The notes under the pieces are model-generated. The model saw nothing but the letters and a program-made list of their open reading frames with translations, was not told the origin of the DNA and made no database searches. A program made the position numbers and the translations under genes. A stretch of DNA of 64,000 nucleotides. Origin: Inia geoffrensis. Its lineage: Eukaryota > Chordata > Mammalia > Artiodactyla > Iniidae. The stretch is from positions 125,922,695-125,986,694 of the forward strand of contig CM070904.1 in NCBI GenBank assembly GCA_036417435.1, given 5' to 3'. The stretch's first letter is position 1, and the number at the start of each line of letters is the position of its first letter. Below are positions 1 through 13,112 of the stretch, one piece after another.

Positions 1-1781
1 TTGAAGTAAGATTTTGTGTTCACATTTAAAACTTTTTTGCCATGATGGTGTGAGAATGTTGCAAGTAAGTTTATTGTTGTTGGGAACTCACTGAATTGGA
101 GTTTTCATCTGTGAATCCTGTGGGAAGAACAGATGATATTAAAGAATAGACCGTATCATTTGAAACCAGAGCACTTTCCCTACATTAAGTTAGAAATGGT
201 GAGTTAAGTGCATTTATCTCTTTTCTCTTACTTGAAGAATTTTTTTTGATGAATGTTGATAATTTTTTCCAGTGGTGATCTGCAAGTGCTTGCAATGTTA
301 ACATTTTACAAATGATGCTTTTAATCAGGACAGCTGCTCTATAAGAGGCTATGAGGTGGTAGATGCCTTCCTATGTATCATCGTAGTCTTAGCTTGTAGA
401 AGGTGATTGTTGACTGGTAGACCAGTTCTGTTTGCTTTTCTTTGCGTGGAAATGGGGTTCACCCTTCTAGTTTTCTTGGGACTGTTAGAGTGGATTTTTT
501 TAAATGTCAGATTTGTGAGAGAATATATAAAATACAATTTAGGAAAGCCTTCCTAGGCTCTTAATGAATGTCATAAACAGTACACTCAGAGAATTCAAGG
601 CTAAAATTTTCAGTCTTCTCCCGATTGTAATAAGACTTCATCTAGGAATGAGGCTCGGTTCTGGAATACAGTTATGACATAAACCTGGTAAGTGAGAGCA
701 CAGGTCTCATTTGAAACCTGGGAGGTAACATTTTTCTTCCTCAGTTATTAACTAAGGAAAGCTCCCCAAATGTTATAAATCTGAGATTCCTTTCTGATGA
801 GGTAGGGGTAATGTTTCCTCACAACTCCATTTTGTTCAAAAAGCTCATATTAGGGCCTGGTGAAGATTTTCTGCAACCAAAATCGTTTAAGGTCTGCTTT
901 GTGAGTGCCACTTAGTTCTTACTAACTGTACCTGAACCTGCCTAATCCTACCTGGATGGACCCTGAATGTGGTATATTCCAATTTATAAAAGTCCTCTGC
1001 TTCCCCCAAAATATGGACCCATTAACATGGGCCATCTGGTAGACCAGCAGTTCTTTATCCTAGTTCAAATCATTTCTGTTTCCTGGGGCTATAGTTTGCA
1101 ACTAATTAATCTTTTCCTGGTACCTTTCTCTTTGAAAGGGAGGGTGACAGGCCAGTGAGTTATAGAGAGGGTAACTATTACATATATCATTCAGCTTGAG
1201 TGGCTGTTTTCCTTAAGGTGGAAGAAGGTTTAGGGAAATTTCCTTTCTTGGTTGCTCCTAAAAAGTTTAGGTTATGATTGTAAAGTAGTGTAAGTTGTAA
1301 ACATGATACCCTTCAGTATGTTGCCTCATCCTCCCCATTCACCCAAATTATCGTGAAATGGGAAAGCCAAATTATGCACATGCACCACTGCATGAATTTT
1401 CAGACTCCCTGTTTGGGGGAGAGGGGAAGTATGTGTGAATAGGTTCAACCTACCTCACATTGAGACAGTGAATATTTTAGCTGATTGCCGGAAAGCTTTT
1501 TGGAAATCTTCTTGGGATGGCCTTTAGAACCTGTGGCACATTTCAGGTCATAGACAGACTCTCTACTATCAGGGATCTGATAGTTTCATTAATGTGAAGA
1601 AGTGTAATTTATTGCCATGTGATAATTGCTTCAATAGGGGTTTTGTTAATATCCTCAATCATGGCAAGTGTTTGTGTTTGAGAGTGAAAACAGCAGCTGT
1701 TTGTAGCCAACTCTGTAGAATAAGCAGCTTAGTCAAGTTGAATAACATAATTTTGAATAATAAACAGTAACAAGATAGAAA
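1..1781 (+). other. PSMD1: PSMD1 intron, no recognisable feature
   Basis: AT-rich intron upstream of exon 1 of the window. I see no exon of PSMD1 with correct borders, no RNA gene and no clear repeat before the SINE at 1782. Two short ORFs (349-537 minus, 967-1158 plus) have no protein-like character. Confidence 0.6.
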
Positions 1782-2011
1782 ATTTTTAATTTATTTTGTG
1801 GCTGCATTGGGTCTTCGTTGCGGTGTGCATGCTTCTCATTGCAGTGGCTTCTCTTCTTGCAGAGCACAGGCTCTAGGCGCGCAGGCTCAGTAGTTGTGGT
1901 GCACGGGCTTAGTTGCTCCGCGGCATGTGGGATCTTCCCGGACCAGGGCTCGAACCCGTGTCCCCTGCATTGGCAGGCGGATTCTTAACCACTGCGCCAC
2001 AAGGGAAGTCC
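1782..2011 (-). mobile_element. CHR-type tRNA-derived SINE
   Basis: Reversed copy: A/T-rich tail complement on the left and the tRNA-like head at right (ccactgcgccacaagggaagtcc). The complement of a pol III B box (gctcgaacccg) is visible. Short flanking repeat tagaaa. It ends about 240 bp upstream of PSMD1 exon 1. Confidence 0.93.
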
Positions 2012-2254
2012 TAGAAATGTTTTAAATAATGTCAGCTTACTGGAATTAGTGTGTAGCCCTGCAGTGTAACTGTTATGAAGGGAACAATATTAATTTGAAG
2101 GTATAACTTACAGCATTTAAAAAATTTGAAATTTGCTCATCACTGCATAGTCATCCCATAAGTTTTTTTTAATGATTATAAATGTAGGCATTGTCCTTTC
2201 TAGTAGTATAGCCCAATTTACCAGCTGATCAGAGTTATTTTATTTTCTCTACAG

Positions 2255-2460
2255 CAAAGTGCATTGATCACTACACCAAACAGTGTGTGGAAAATGCAGA
2301 TTTGCCTGAAGGAGAAAAAAAACCAATTGACCAGAGATTGGAAGGCATTGTGAATAAAATGTTTCAACGATGTCTAGACGATCACAAGTATAAGCAAGCT
2401 ATCGGCATTGCTCTGGAGACACGAAGACTGGACGTCTTTGAGAAGACTATACTTGAGTCG
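2255..2460 (+). CDS. PSMD1: PSMD1 exon 1 of window (about residues 102-170)
   Basis: 206 nt, starting with the last two bases of an Ala codon after a pyrimidine-rich acceptor (ctctacag) and ending on a complete Ser codon. It encodes the N-terminal helical-repeat part of Rpn2, beginning [10 protein letters not shown] and ending [11 protein letters not shown]. The donor is gtaggt and is followed at once by a second gtag (2465), so a 4-nt tandem donor shift is possible; the upstream site is the one that keeps frame with the next exon. Confidence 0.97.
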
Positions 2461-2904
2461 GTAGGTAGATGATGGGATTTTAGAGATTACTATTGATGAA
2501 GAATCAGCAGAGCAAATAATTAAAACTGAAAATTGCATGGATAGTGAAAAGAAAATCTTAAATATAATATGGTGCTCTTTTGTGAAAAATTTTATATTTA
2601 TAAAATATAAAATATATGTATTTTATATTTATGTTTATAAATGAACCTTGGCTGTGTTTTGTGTTTGTCGAATAGTTGCTTTTATCTTACCACATTTATT
2701 CCTTTGAGATCTTGCATGGGGAAGTTGTCTTAATTACCCTGCCCTTTTTAAGAAGACTATATTGGTAAACTACTATTGTAATGCATTTATCATGGTTAAA
2801 ACTATAAGCTACATTCCTGGTTTGGGGGTGTTTTGCAATAATTGTGACAGTTGTAAGTCACCAACCAAAGTGGTCAGAGAGGTGCAAGACTGAGTTAAAT
2901 GGAA

Positions 2905-3303
2905 ATTGATCTGCATGCCCACTTTGCCTGCCTCACTACCTATCCTTTTCCACAAGCTAGCTCTTTGCACTCCAGCCATTTTGACCTTGTCTCTTCTGCT
3001 AGATGTACCTTACCTCATTCCCCTTGCCAAAAGTATTGCCCCTGCCAAAAGCATCCTTTTCCTTTTCTTTCTTTACCTTCTGTATTCCTGTTCATGATTC
3101 ACAGTTCAGCTCAACTGTCATTTGTTTACAGATCCTTCTGTCAATCCCTGCCAGCCATACCCTCCTCAACCCTTAGGTCCAGCTAGGTCCACCAGATTAT
3201 AACCTCCTTAAGGATAGGTACTTTCACCACTGGGTCCCGAAAGACTAAGGCAGTGTTTAGCAGCAGTGGTAAGATTAGTTTAAATGAGTAAATGAATGAA
3301 TGA
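2905..3303 (+). repeat. L2 LINE remnant, 3' end
   Basis: 'cattttgaccttgtctcttctgc' in pieces, 'ccttaaggataggtactttc' and the terminal '...aaatgagtaaatgaatgaatga' follow the L2 3' end. Open reading here (2899-3186) is not a gene. Confidence 0.6.
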
Positions 3304-3400
3304 CCCAGTGTCGTAGAACGGCCCTTATTTTGCTCTGTTTGATTTTTGTGCGGTTGTAGTTTCTCCTTGTCTTCAGGTGAATAGAACTAAAATATTTGTT

Positions 3401-3525
3401 TTTATTCATTCAACAAATATTTTTTGAGTGCATATTATGTGTCAGACACTGTTCTAGACATTGGAGATACAGTGGCAAACAAGACCAACAAAGTTCCTGC
3501 CCAAATGGAATAATCCACTGGGGGG
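3401..3525 (-). repeat. L2 LINE remnant
   Basis: 'attcattcaacaaatatttt', 'tgtgtcagacactgttctag' and 'acagtggcaaacaagacc' are the L2 3' end in reverse. Confidence 0.75.
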
Positions 3526-3889
3526 ATAGGCAGTGAAGCCTTATTCCCTATAAGGTAAAGGGGTGATAAACTTTTTAAAAAAGAATAAAGCAGAGTAAGA
3601 AATGCATCTTACTTTACATCCCAGTGCACATGTACATATAGATGTGACTTAGGATGAAATAATACCTACTTTTTCTACTTACGATGTAATCCTGATATTT
3701 TTAAATTGTATTTCGTTTTTTTAAAAATGCTAGTCCCATTAAGTTGATTTCATAATGTATACACTGATAGATCACAACTTGCTTTTTAAAAAAATTTTTT
3801 TTAAGTCATTGAACAAAGCTATCTTTAAATTTTATAGTGCTTTACAGTTTTCGAAAGCTTCACACACATGATTTCATATAATCCTATAA

Positions 3890-4300
3890 TAACGCTTTTT
3901 TATCCCCTATTCCTGTATTGCCCTTCCCCCTTCCCTGTCCCCACTGATAACTACTAGTTTGTTCTATCTGTGAGTCTGCTTTTATTTTTTGTTTTATTCA
4001 CTAGTTTGTTGTATTTTTCAGATTCCACATATAAGTGGTATCATGCAGTATTTGTCTTTCTCTGTCTGACTTATTTCACTTAGCATAATGCCCTCAGAGT
4101 CCATCCATGTTGCTGCAAATGGCAAAATTTCATTCCTTTTTGTGGCTGAGTCGTATTCCATTGTGTATATACATTTGTGTGTGTGTGTGAGACACCCCAC
4201 ATCTTTATCCATTCATCTGTTGATGGACACTTAAGTTGCTTCCATATCTTGGCTATTGTAAATAACACTGCTATTGGGGTGTGTATATCTTTTTGAATTA
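3890..4300 (-). mobile_element. L1 fragment (ORF2 C terminus/3' part), minus strand
   Basis: The minus strand encodes fragments typical of the L1 ORF2 C terminus (LKCPSTDEWIKM, VYTQWNTTQPQKGMKF-like) with frameshifts. A short (gt)n tract lies at about 4177-4190. It is older and more diverged than the copy at 25.4 kb. Confidence 0.8.
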
Positions 4301-4447
4301 GTGAATTTTTAATTTCTCAACTCGCTTTTCGAGAAATACACTTGTAGCTCTTCAGCATGCTTATTCAGGCTGAAGGACTTTTATAGGTTAGTATCTCAAA
4401 TGTTGGATATGATTTGAAGAACCACAAGATAAACATAAATAATCTGG

Positions 4448-4760
4448 AGGGGCTTCCCTGCTGGCGCAGTGGTTAAGAATCCGCCTGCCAATGCTGGGGA
4501 CATGGGTTTGAGCCCTCGTGCAGGAACATCCCACATGCCGCGCAGCACTAAGCCACAGTAGTCGTGCGCCACAACTACTGAAGCCCGTGCACCTAGAGCC
4601 CGTGCTCGTCCACAAGAGAAGCCACTGCAGTGAGAAGCCCACCTGCCGCAATGAACAACAGCCCCCGCTCGCCACAACTAGAGAAAGCCTGAGCGCAGCA
4701 GTGAAGACCCAACGCAGCCAAAAATAAATAAATTTATACAATAAATAAATAAATAAATAA
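4448..4760 (+). mobile_element. CHR-type SINE, long form
   Basis: Head ggcttccctgctggcgcagtgg with A box and B box, then a long body with repeated 'cacaactactgaagcccg', ending in (aaat)n. Older subfamily than the ones ending gtaccgcaaaa. Confidence 0.93.
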
Positions 4761-5213
4761 CCTGGAGTCAAAATTTCCTCAGGAGAGCACCAGCTAGATG
4801 TGACAACACTCAAAGCTTGAGTCACTCAGAGCTGGAGTATAGTCCTGGCCAGTGAGTATAGGCGGTAAGTCATGAGGATTAGCAAGACTAGAGGCAGACA
4901 CAATTGAAAAGCATAGCCACTTGGTATATGTACAGCTGTATAGATCTTTTCATAATTAACAGCACCACCAGTTATAGTATACTATGGTCATATAGTCATG
5001 ATCCTGGATGATCACTAAATATTTAATTGTTTTCAACCTATTTTTTTTTCATGAAGACAGGAAAATAGGTAATTTTCTTTTAAGATTTTCATCTAAAATG
5101 GTTAAAAATTTTAAGTTTTATTGTTTAAGTAGCAAATAAATCTTTAGCTGCCTAGAATGACTAAAGAATATCGGTTAAAATAATTTGATTTCTAAATAAA
5201 CATGCTTCAGTAA

Positions 5214-5426
<213 letters not shown>

Positions 5427-6144
5427 TGAGCCATGCCTCACTACATTACATTATATAACATCACATCACTATAATTTCATACATGTATCTCAATTGATCT
5501 TTACAACAGCCTCGTGAAGATACTTTATGCATTTATATTCCATTTTACTGATAAGAAACTGAATCTCTCAAAACTAAGAAGCTGTTTTGTTATGTTATTT
5601 CTATGTATTCTTTTTTTCATTTTGAAAATAATCCAGGCATTTAAGGAAATTTTTGAAAATGAGGTTAAAAAAAAAAAGTAGAAGAAAAGATAAAAACGGT
5701 ACCTATGTTATGTCATTCTAAAAAGAATTTCAGCTATAAAAATTATCTTTGGTTTCATTCCCCAAACACCAGTCAAGACCTTTGGGTATATTTTCTTTAT
5801 CTCTTTTATTGTATGGACTTGCTTGCACACTTTAAAAAAAATTAAGACAGTATAGAAAATATATAAAATGAAAAGTGTATCTTTCCCTTTCCATTGGCCT
5901 TTTCCCAATTAAAAGATTCATAAATGTTTTTCCTCCACCTACTAGCACATGTGGAGCTAGCTACCTCATTCTTTTCAATGGCTAGATTGTGTTTTATTGA
6001 CAAATTTTTGTATTCTGCTTAGAGCACAGCATTTTATCACGCATTTGGTTTGTTATTTTTTCATTATAATGTGTTCTCAATATGTGTTTCTATCCTCTAT
6101 ACATATTTAAAATTTAGATTAATACATCCTTTTTTTCAGTGCTT

Positions 6145-6330
6145 TTTTAAAAAATTGAGTATAGTTGATTTACAGTATTATGTTAGCTTTAGATGTACAG
6201 CAAAGTGATTCAGGTTTTTATTTTTTTCCAAATTATTTTCCATTATAGGTTATTACAAAATACTGATATAGTTCTCTGTGCTGTACAGTAAATCCTTGTT
6301 GCTTATCTGTTTTATATATAGCTTTTGATG
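6145..6330 (-). mobile_element. L1 3'-region fragment, minus strand
   Basis: Matches the well-known L1 antisense text (aaaattgagtatagttgattta ... gtacagcaaagtgattcag ... tgctgtacagtaaatccttgttgc in short pieces). Only about 185 bp, with no ORF. Confidence 0.75.
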
Positions 6331-6589
6331 CTTTTTAAACCAAGTGTGAAACACAGAAAAAGCTGGAAGAAAAATATCCACCTTTATATCACCCGAAGTC
6401 TACCTAACATTTTAGTATATTTCCTTTCACTTTTCTCTGTATAGGTTTTTGGAGTTTTGTTTGCTTCTAAATAGCTTTTAATAGCTTTTAAAATAGTTTT
6501 TAAAAACTTACATGAAAAACAGTAGTCCTTTGCCTTCTTCCTCTGTGTATTTCAGTTTTATTCCTCAGAAGTAATTTTATTTCTTTTAG

Positions 6590-6975
6590 CTGTTTTATTC
6601 CTTGTCCCTGTAAAATTTTTTTTAATTTATTTTACATTTTTAAAATACATTTTTGAACAGATAATATTACATTCACATGATTCAAAATTCATGAAGAATC
6701 AAAGGATATACAGTAAAAAGTCTTCTTGACACTTCTTTCCTTTGGCTCCCAATTTCCCTTCCCTGGAAGCAAACAGTATCAATTATATATTTCCTTCAAT
6801 TTAACATTTTTTCATGTTTTGACGTTTCACAAATTCTTGTACAAACTCTTTCTTGATTGTACAGTAGTCATCCAGTGGATATACTTTGCCTTTCTTAACC
6901 AGTCTCCTGGTATTGGTCATTTATTTTGTTTCCATAATTTCCTATTCTTAATTTATAATAACTTTGGTTAATATG
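6590..6975 (-). mobile_element. Old L1 (L1M-type) 3' fragment
   Basis: Contains the pattern 'attcaaaattcatgaag ... ggatatacagtaaaaagtc ... cttccctggaagcaaac', resembling the reverse complement of old L1M 3' ends. Subfamily uncertain. Confidence 0.5.
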
Positions 6976-7473
6976 TTCATTTTGAAATTGCGTTATTTGC
7001 TGCTTAAGGGAACAAGAAAATTTAAATTGAATTCTTAAAAGAAAAATCCTAAATTTATTGGGTGGTTTTTGTTAAAACATGTGGCAAATCCTAAGAGTAG
7101 TAAGAGAAATGCTTCAAAATGGTCATTTTAAAATGTGCCTCTTGTCCTGGCCCAGCATAATACAATGTGTTAAATGAATGAACGACTCCTACAATTTATG
7201 GTAAAGCAGAAAATAAGTTACAGAGCACTTGATAGCGACTTATGGATAAGATTTAAAGAAGCCAAGATTCATTCACCAACCGGTTATTGAATATTGCTGA
7301 TTGCCAGGCACAGTGTTAGGAGCTCTGAATGTAAGTTGTATGGATTTTCTTATGGAAGGCACATTCCATTTTCAGGAAAACTTTGGTGCCAGGATCAGAA
7401 ATAGAATGCTAGACTAGATAGTTAGTCTGTCCCAGTTTACCTTTACTTATATTTGTTGACTGTCACTCTCTAA

Positions 7474-7785
<312 letters not shown>

Positions 7786-8041
7786 TAATTCAACAATCTT
7801 TATTTCATTTTGGGAATAGATATTTATAGACAACATAATCTAAGAATAAATTTCACCATTAACTTTCATAGATTAGCCTCTTACTAAAGCTATTGCTCTG
7901 TTTTGCACTCTGCTGCATACATTAAGGAAAACCAAAGAAATGGACCCTTATGGAAAGAAATGGAAGTGGTTGTCTGATGGGGAGGGTGCCTGCCAGACAG
8001 CATGTGTGCTATTTAATCAGGTAAATTAAAAATCTCAAGTA

Positions 8042-8370
8042 GGGCTTCCCTGGTGGCGCAGTGGTTAGGAATCCGCCTCCCAATGCAGGGAACATGGGTA
8101 TGAGCCCCGGTCTGGGAAGATCCCACATGCCACGGAGCAACTGAGCTTGTCTGCCACAACTACTGAGCCTGCTCTCTAGAGCCCGCAAGCCACAACTACT
8201 GAAGCCCGTTGCACCTACAGCCCCTGCTCTGCAACGGGAGAGGCCGCCGCAGTGAGAAGCCTGCGCACCGCAGCAAGGAGTGGCCCCCGCTCGCCGCAGC
8301 TAGAGGAAGCCTGCACACAGCAACAAAGACGCAGTGCAGTCAAAAATAAAATAAATTAATTTAAAAAAAA
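8042..8370 (+). mobile_element. CHR-type SINE, long form (left half of an inverted pair)
   Basis: Head gggcttccctggtggcgcag, body with 'acaactactgagcctgctc', A-rich tail. It is followed 75-80 bp later by a SINE in the opposite orientation. Confidence 0.93.
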
Positions 8371-8443
8371 AATCTTAGATGGGGTAGGTTGGGCTAGATT
8401 TTAGGCATTTGGGTTAGATATTTGTACAGTTAGAAACATTCTC

Positions 8444-8449
<6 letters not shown>

Positions 8450-8479
<30 letters not shown>

Positions 8480-8753
8480 GTTGTGTTGGGTCTTTGTTGC
8501 TGTGCCGGGGCTTTCTCTAGTTACAGCCAGCAGGGGCTTCTCACTGCGGTGCCTCCTCTTGTTGCGGAGCACGGGCTCTAGGTGCGCGGGCTCAGTAGTT
8601 GTGGCTCACAGGCTCTAGAGCACGTGCTCAGTAGTTGTGGCACACGGCCTTAGTTGCTCCGCGACATGTGGGATCTTCCCGGACCAGGACTCGAACCTGT
8701 GTCCCCTGCATTGGCAGGCGGATTCTTAACCACTGGACCACTAGGGAAGTCCC
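8450..8753 (-). mobile_element. CHR-type SINE, long form (right half of an inverted pair)
   Basis: Begins with a run of about 30 T and ends ccactggaccactagggaagtccc. Target-site duplication cattctcagc at 8437-8446 and 8754-8763. Confidence 0.95.
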
Positions 8754-8849
8754 CATTCTCAGCTTTTTTAACACTTTTATTAGAACTAATAAAAATTACT
8801 GTAAGTCAGTAATCTTGTAATCTTCATTTATTTAGGTTTTCTTTTCATT

Positions 8850-9250
8850 TCTCTCAACAGTGTTTTTGTAGATTTTAGTACAGGAGTTTTGTACATTTTT
8901 ACCTAAATTTATTCGTAAGTATATTAGGTCTTTTAATGCTGCTGTAAGTGGTACGTTTAAATTTCAATTTCCAATTGTTTGTTGCTAATATATAGAATTA
9001 CAGTTGATTTTTCTATATTAATGTTGAATCCCACAACCTTGCTTAAGTCACTTGTTAGGTCTAGTAAATTTTTTTTATAGATCCCTTTATAGAATTTTCT
9101 ACATAGGAATCATGTCATCTGTGAACAGAGACAATTTTACTTCTTCCTTTATAACTTTCATATCTTTTCCCCCCTTATTTTTTTCTGCATTGGTTAGGAA
9201 ATCCAGACATTCTTGCTTTGTTCCTAGTCGTGGGGTAATAGCACTTAATT
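8850..9250 (-). mobile_element. L1 ORF2 fragment, minus strand, diverged
   Basis: Pieces such as 'gttgaatcccacaaccttgc' and 'tcatgtcatctgtgaacagag' are complements of the L1 ORF2 reverse-transcriptase region around the FADD motif. Coding capacity is lost. Confidence 0.75.
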
Positions 9251-10206
9251 TATTTCTTTTTGATTTTAAAATTTTCTTTCTCCTTACCCTCTCCTATTCT
9301 TGTGTTTATTTGCTTTCATGTTCTTTCTGAGTTGATCTTAATTTCTGAAGTAATTATCCTTCTTCTTCCATTCCCAGTTTTTCCCTAGTTATATTATTTC
9401 ATTTCTGATATATAATATTCTTTTATATCTTGTAAAAGTTTTCTTCGTATCTTTGACCTCTTTTCAAATAATTTTTTTCTTATAATAGTGAATGGGATTT
9501 TACTTTGATCCTTTTCTGTGGTTTATCTTTACTGAAATTAGTTTTCCTAAATATTTACAAAGGATGCTTGTTTAGGATAGTTTTCCTAATTTATCTGTTC
9601 TCTAGAACTTCCTCTTTTATTGTGTTTGTGGAGTTTTAAACAAAATGGTGTCTTATGTTCTGAGATCTCCTGGCTCTCTTTCCTTTCTCACTTTTATTTC
9701 CGCCTTCTTTTTCCCTCATTTCTGCCGCCTTAATTTGGATTCTGTGCCCAGCATTTTCTCCTCAGTGTAGTGCTTTGACCTAGAAGGGGGTGTCGGCTGG
9801 TTCGTTTAAGAGTTGTTGAGGCTCCAGCTGCTTTGCTTCAGGCTGGTCTTTGTGGCTCCTGGTGGTGTATCTTCACCTGACCATGTTTTGGGAATCTGGG
9901 AGATACTTTGTCACCTGGTTTTGTTGTCCATATATTTTGCTAACCTAGTTAGTTGCTTTGCGTGTTTTTATGAATTTATTTGGTGGAAATCCAGTAACTG
10001 GGTTGCCTCCATCTTATTTTACAATCTTTTTCGTTTCCTAATGGCAGTACTTAAGAAGTAATTAACTGTTTTTTCCTTGCAAAATATTTAATTTGGACAT
10101 GGTTCAGACCTTCAGTTTGATTGAAAGAAAAAAAAAAAAAGCCACCCACACATACTATTCAGAAAAGATTTATCACATTAGTAACTATTGGTTCTCTTCT
10201 TTTCAG

Positions 10207-10267
10207 TGAGTCAATGGAAACAGAAGAAAAGACAGGTAGTGTACTTGTAGGAAAGACACCAGAAGCG
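10207..10267 (+). CDS. PSMD1: PSMD1 exon 4 of window, acidic linker (about residues 294-314)
   Basis: A 61-nt exon completing the split Ser codon and then encoding 20 residues of acidic linker (ESMETEEKTG ... GKTPEA). It contains the residues that seem most different from the human protein I remember (Glu for Asp after the split Ser, and Val-Leu for Ala-Phe), as expected for a disordered linker. Acceptor cttttcag, donor gtaagt. Confidence 0.95.
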
Positions 10268-10446
10268 GTAAGTGTGTTTTTTGAAGTTGAGGTTGCCATT
10301 TAAACATATATTTCCACACTATATTGTAAATTATTTAAAAGTGTTTCATACCTGCTTTTATGGAGGTTTATTATTAAGTTTGATACCAAAGTTATTTTAT
10401 AAAAATGCATTTTCTATAAAAAGTAAAATTTTAAAGATTCATCCCA

Positions 10447-10566
10447 GGGAATTCCCTGGTGGTCCAGTGGTTAGAACTCGGCGCTTTCACTGCTGACAGG
10501 GCCTGGGTTCAATCCTTGGTCAGGGAACTAAGATCCCACAAGCCACACAGCACAGCCAAAAAAGAA
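10447..10566 (+). mobile_element. CHR-type SINE, short old form
   Basis: Head gggaattccctggtggtccagtgg in pieces, then 'caatccttggtcagggaac' and an A-rich tail. About 120 bp. Diverged flanking repeat aagattcatccca / aagatcagtccca. Confidence 0.9.
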
Positions 10567-11292
10567 AAAAGATCAGTCCCAGAAAGCACTTGACTTAGAA
10601 GAAATCAGATCCTCAGATCCTTATCAAAGAATGAACCCTGTCCAGAATAACTCTGAATTACCTGTCACAGGGTGAGAAAAAAGCATGGCTTCTAACAAAT
10701 AAATGGCAACTTATCATAGAGGGGGAGGGGATAGTTTAGTTGTCTTTATTTTTAGTATTCATGGTGTGTGGAGAGTGGGGCAAGGATTAGAGCAGTGGTC
10801 TGTTGGATGTGTTTCCTCCATCAGGATTTTTGGTTTCTGGTTATCAGGTATATAAATTTCAACTCTTCTTCACATGGTTGGAGAGTTGTGTTGATGGCTT
10901 GGTAGTTCATGAGATCATATATATGTGTTGGTTAAAGGTGCTTTTTCTCATTTTGGAGGAGGGAGTTTCTCACCTGAACTATAAGTTGGCTGTGTATAAA
11001 ATAGTTCTCCTTGCATATCACCAGTAATTAGTTACTCTTTTACAGTTTTTTTTAATATTAAAATATTTTATATTGGAAGCGAGTTTGGAATGAATTGCAT
11101 TCTTCCATCAAGCTGGTATCATATCTCAATGGCATCTAATAAAGAAATAAATTACTTTCTCTCAAATAAATGATGCATGAGTTTTCTAGATCCTACTGTT
11201 AAAATATGGGTTTTGTTGTGTGTATGACTGAATTTCACTGGTTTAGTGCTGTTAAAATAAAGTTAGCTTACTGGGTTTCAGTAATACAGTAA

Positions 11293-11496
<204 letters not shown>

Positions 11497-11879
11497 TGAA
11501 TAAGTACTTATATTTATTTGTTATTGAATAATTTGTTGCATTTTATTCCTGATCAAGGAAATAAGTATTTATAAAAAAAATAACAATGGGAGAAATGCTT
11601 GATCTTGATGAAGAAGAAAAGGAATTAATGTTGATTGAGCGCCTGTTTTTTTGTGCTAGTCCCTCATTGGGAAGTTTAGTGGCTTTTTTTTTTTAAGTTA
11701 GCTTTTATTTGAATGTATACATGTGGCATTTGGACAAATACCACAATCAGAACATTAATACAGGTTATTTGTGTGTTTGTTTTTCCCACTGAACTGCAAA
11801 CTCCTTGAGAATAGGGGTTCTTACCTTGATATTGTAACCTTTGTTGAGATATTGATCCTAACAATTATTAATATTAATT

Positions 11880-12100
11880 TTTGAACAGATAATCTATTCA
11901 TCTGGTTCAAAAAATGTTTTAATATAAAAAGATACATAGTACAAAAAAACTTCCTGCCTTGCGTGTGTTATTTACCCAGTATCCTTTCCCAAAGTCATTT
12001 ATTCTTTTTTTATTGTCATATACTATTTCATTACTAAGCAGTTGTTTGATTGAGGCATATGTAATCATGCTTCTCCAGACTTTCAAAATAATTTTTACAG
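11880..12100 (-). mobile_element. Possible old L1M fragment
   Basis: Shows the same 'ttgaacagataat ... gttcaaaaa ... ttatttacccagtatcctt' pattern as the copy near 6.6 kb. Weak resemblance only. Confidence 0.35.
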
Positions 12101-12184
12101 ATGGCAAAAAGAATAATATAATTTGCATTTATGACAGTTTTCTGATGTTTATCTTTATAACGCAGTCTCATTAAAAATAAAATA

Positions 12185-12395
12185 GGGGCTTCCCTGGTGG
12201 CGCAGTGGTTGAGAGTCCGCCTGCCGATGCAGGGGACACGGGTTTGTGCCCCGGTCCGGGAAGATCCCACATGCCACGGAGCGGCTGGGCCCGTGAGCCA
12301 TGGCCCCTGAGCCTGCGCGTCTGGAGCCTGTGCTCCGCGACGGGAGAGGCCACAGCAGTGAGAGGCCCGTGTACCGCAAAAATAAATAAAAATGA
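12185..12395 (+). mobile_element. CHR-type SINE, young form (left half of an inverted pair)
   Basis: Head ggggcttccctggtggcgcag, body 'gggcccgtgagccatggcc', end 'gaggcccgtgtaccgcaaaa'. Lies in the 1.6-kb intron between exons 5 and 6, opposed to the copy at 12618. Confidence 0.95.
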
Positions 12396-12607
12396 ACAAA
12401 ATAACTTTGGTGCTTGCCAGAGTTACAGTGCCAGAAGAGGTGCAGCATTGCCCCTCAGGTTACCCCAATACTTTGGAGACCCTGAGCAAGATACTGAAGA
12501 GAAATGGCGAACTATTCAGAAACCAAAAATTAGAAAGTCTGCTGCTTAAATTCCTACCCAAAATCTACTACTGACCTCAAGTTAAGACCACAAATAAAAC
12601 TTTGTTT
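12396..12607 (+). other. Unassigned spacer between the two opposed SINEs
   Basis: About 210 bp, somewhat GC-richer than its surroundings, with a short open frame and ending 'acaaataaaactttg'. It could be the end of an old retrocopy, but no parent or target-site duplication can be named. Confidence 0.35.
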
Positions 12608-12617
12608 GACTTGCTTG

Positions 12618-12831
12618 TTTTTTTTTTTTTTTTTTTTTTGTGGTACGCGGGCCTCTCACTGTTGTGGCCTCTCCCATTGCGGAACACAGGCTCCAGACGC
12701 GCAGGCCCAGCGGCCATGGCTCACGGGCCCAGCCGCTCCTTGGCTTGTGGGATCTTTCCGGACCGGGGCACGAACCCGTGTCTCCTGCATCGGCAGGCGG
12801 ACTCTCAACCACTGTGCCACCAGGGAAGCCC
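12618..12831 (-). mobile_element. CHR-type SINE, young form (right half of an inverted pair)
   Basis: T run, then gtacgcgggcctctcactg, ending caccagggaagccc. Perfect target-site duplication gacttgcttg at 12608-12617 and 12832-12841. Confidence 0.96.
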
Positions 12832-13022
12832 GACTTGCTTGTTTTTTATAAGCTAGCTATTTAATGTTTATAAAAGAAATATCCAAGATTCATATGTTAA
12901 ATACCAGTTCAGTTTATTCATGTTTTCACCACAGAACAGGGCCTCTTACTGTGTGTTCACGTGCAAGCTTGCGTTTGTATGAATACTTTGCTAATAATAA
13001 AAATCTGTATTTGTTTTTGTAG

Positions 13023-13112
<90 letters not shown>

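Noticed and set aside
2899..3186. 95-codon ORF rich in Ser, Phe and Leu
   Set aside because: C/T-rich L2 remnant with no domain; the low complexity explains the open frame.
4388..4825. 145-codon minus-strand ORF
   Set aside because: It is the reverse frame of the long-form SINE at 4448-4760 plus flanks.
12396..12607. Possible processed retrocopy between the opposed SINEs
   Set aside because: A short open frame and 'aataaaa' near the end are suggestive, but there is no A tail, target-site duplication or recognisable parent.
12155..12864. Multiple overlapping ORFs of 60-121 codons on both strands (also at 22593-22977, 23777-24226, 24359-24802, 31735-32289, 37049-37488, 58499-58871)
   Set aside because: All are GC-rich frames of CHR-type SINEs; the same peptides (GTRASHCCGLS, RSTGSGRAG) recur in every copy.
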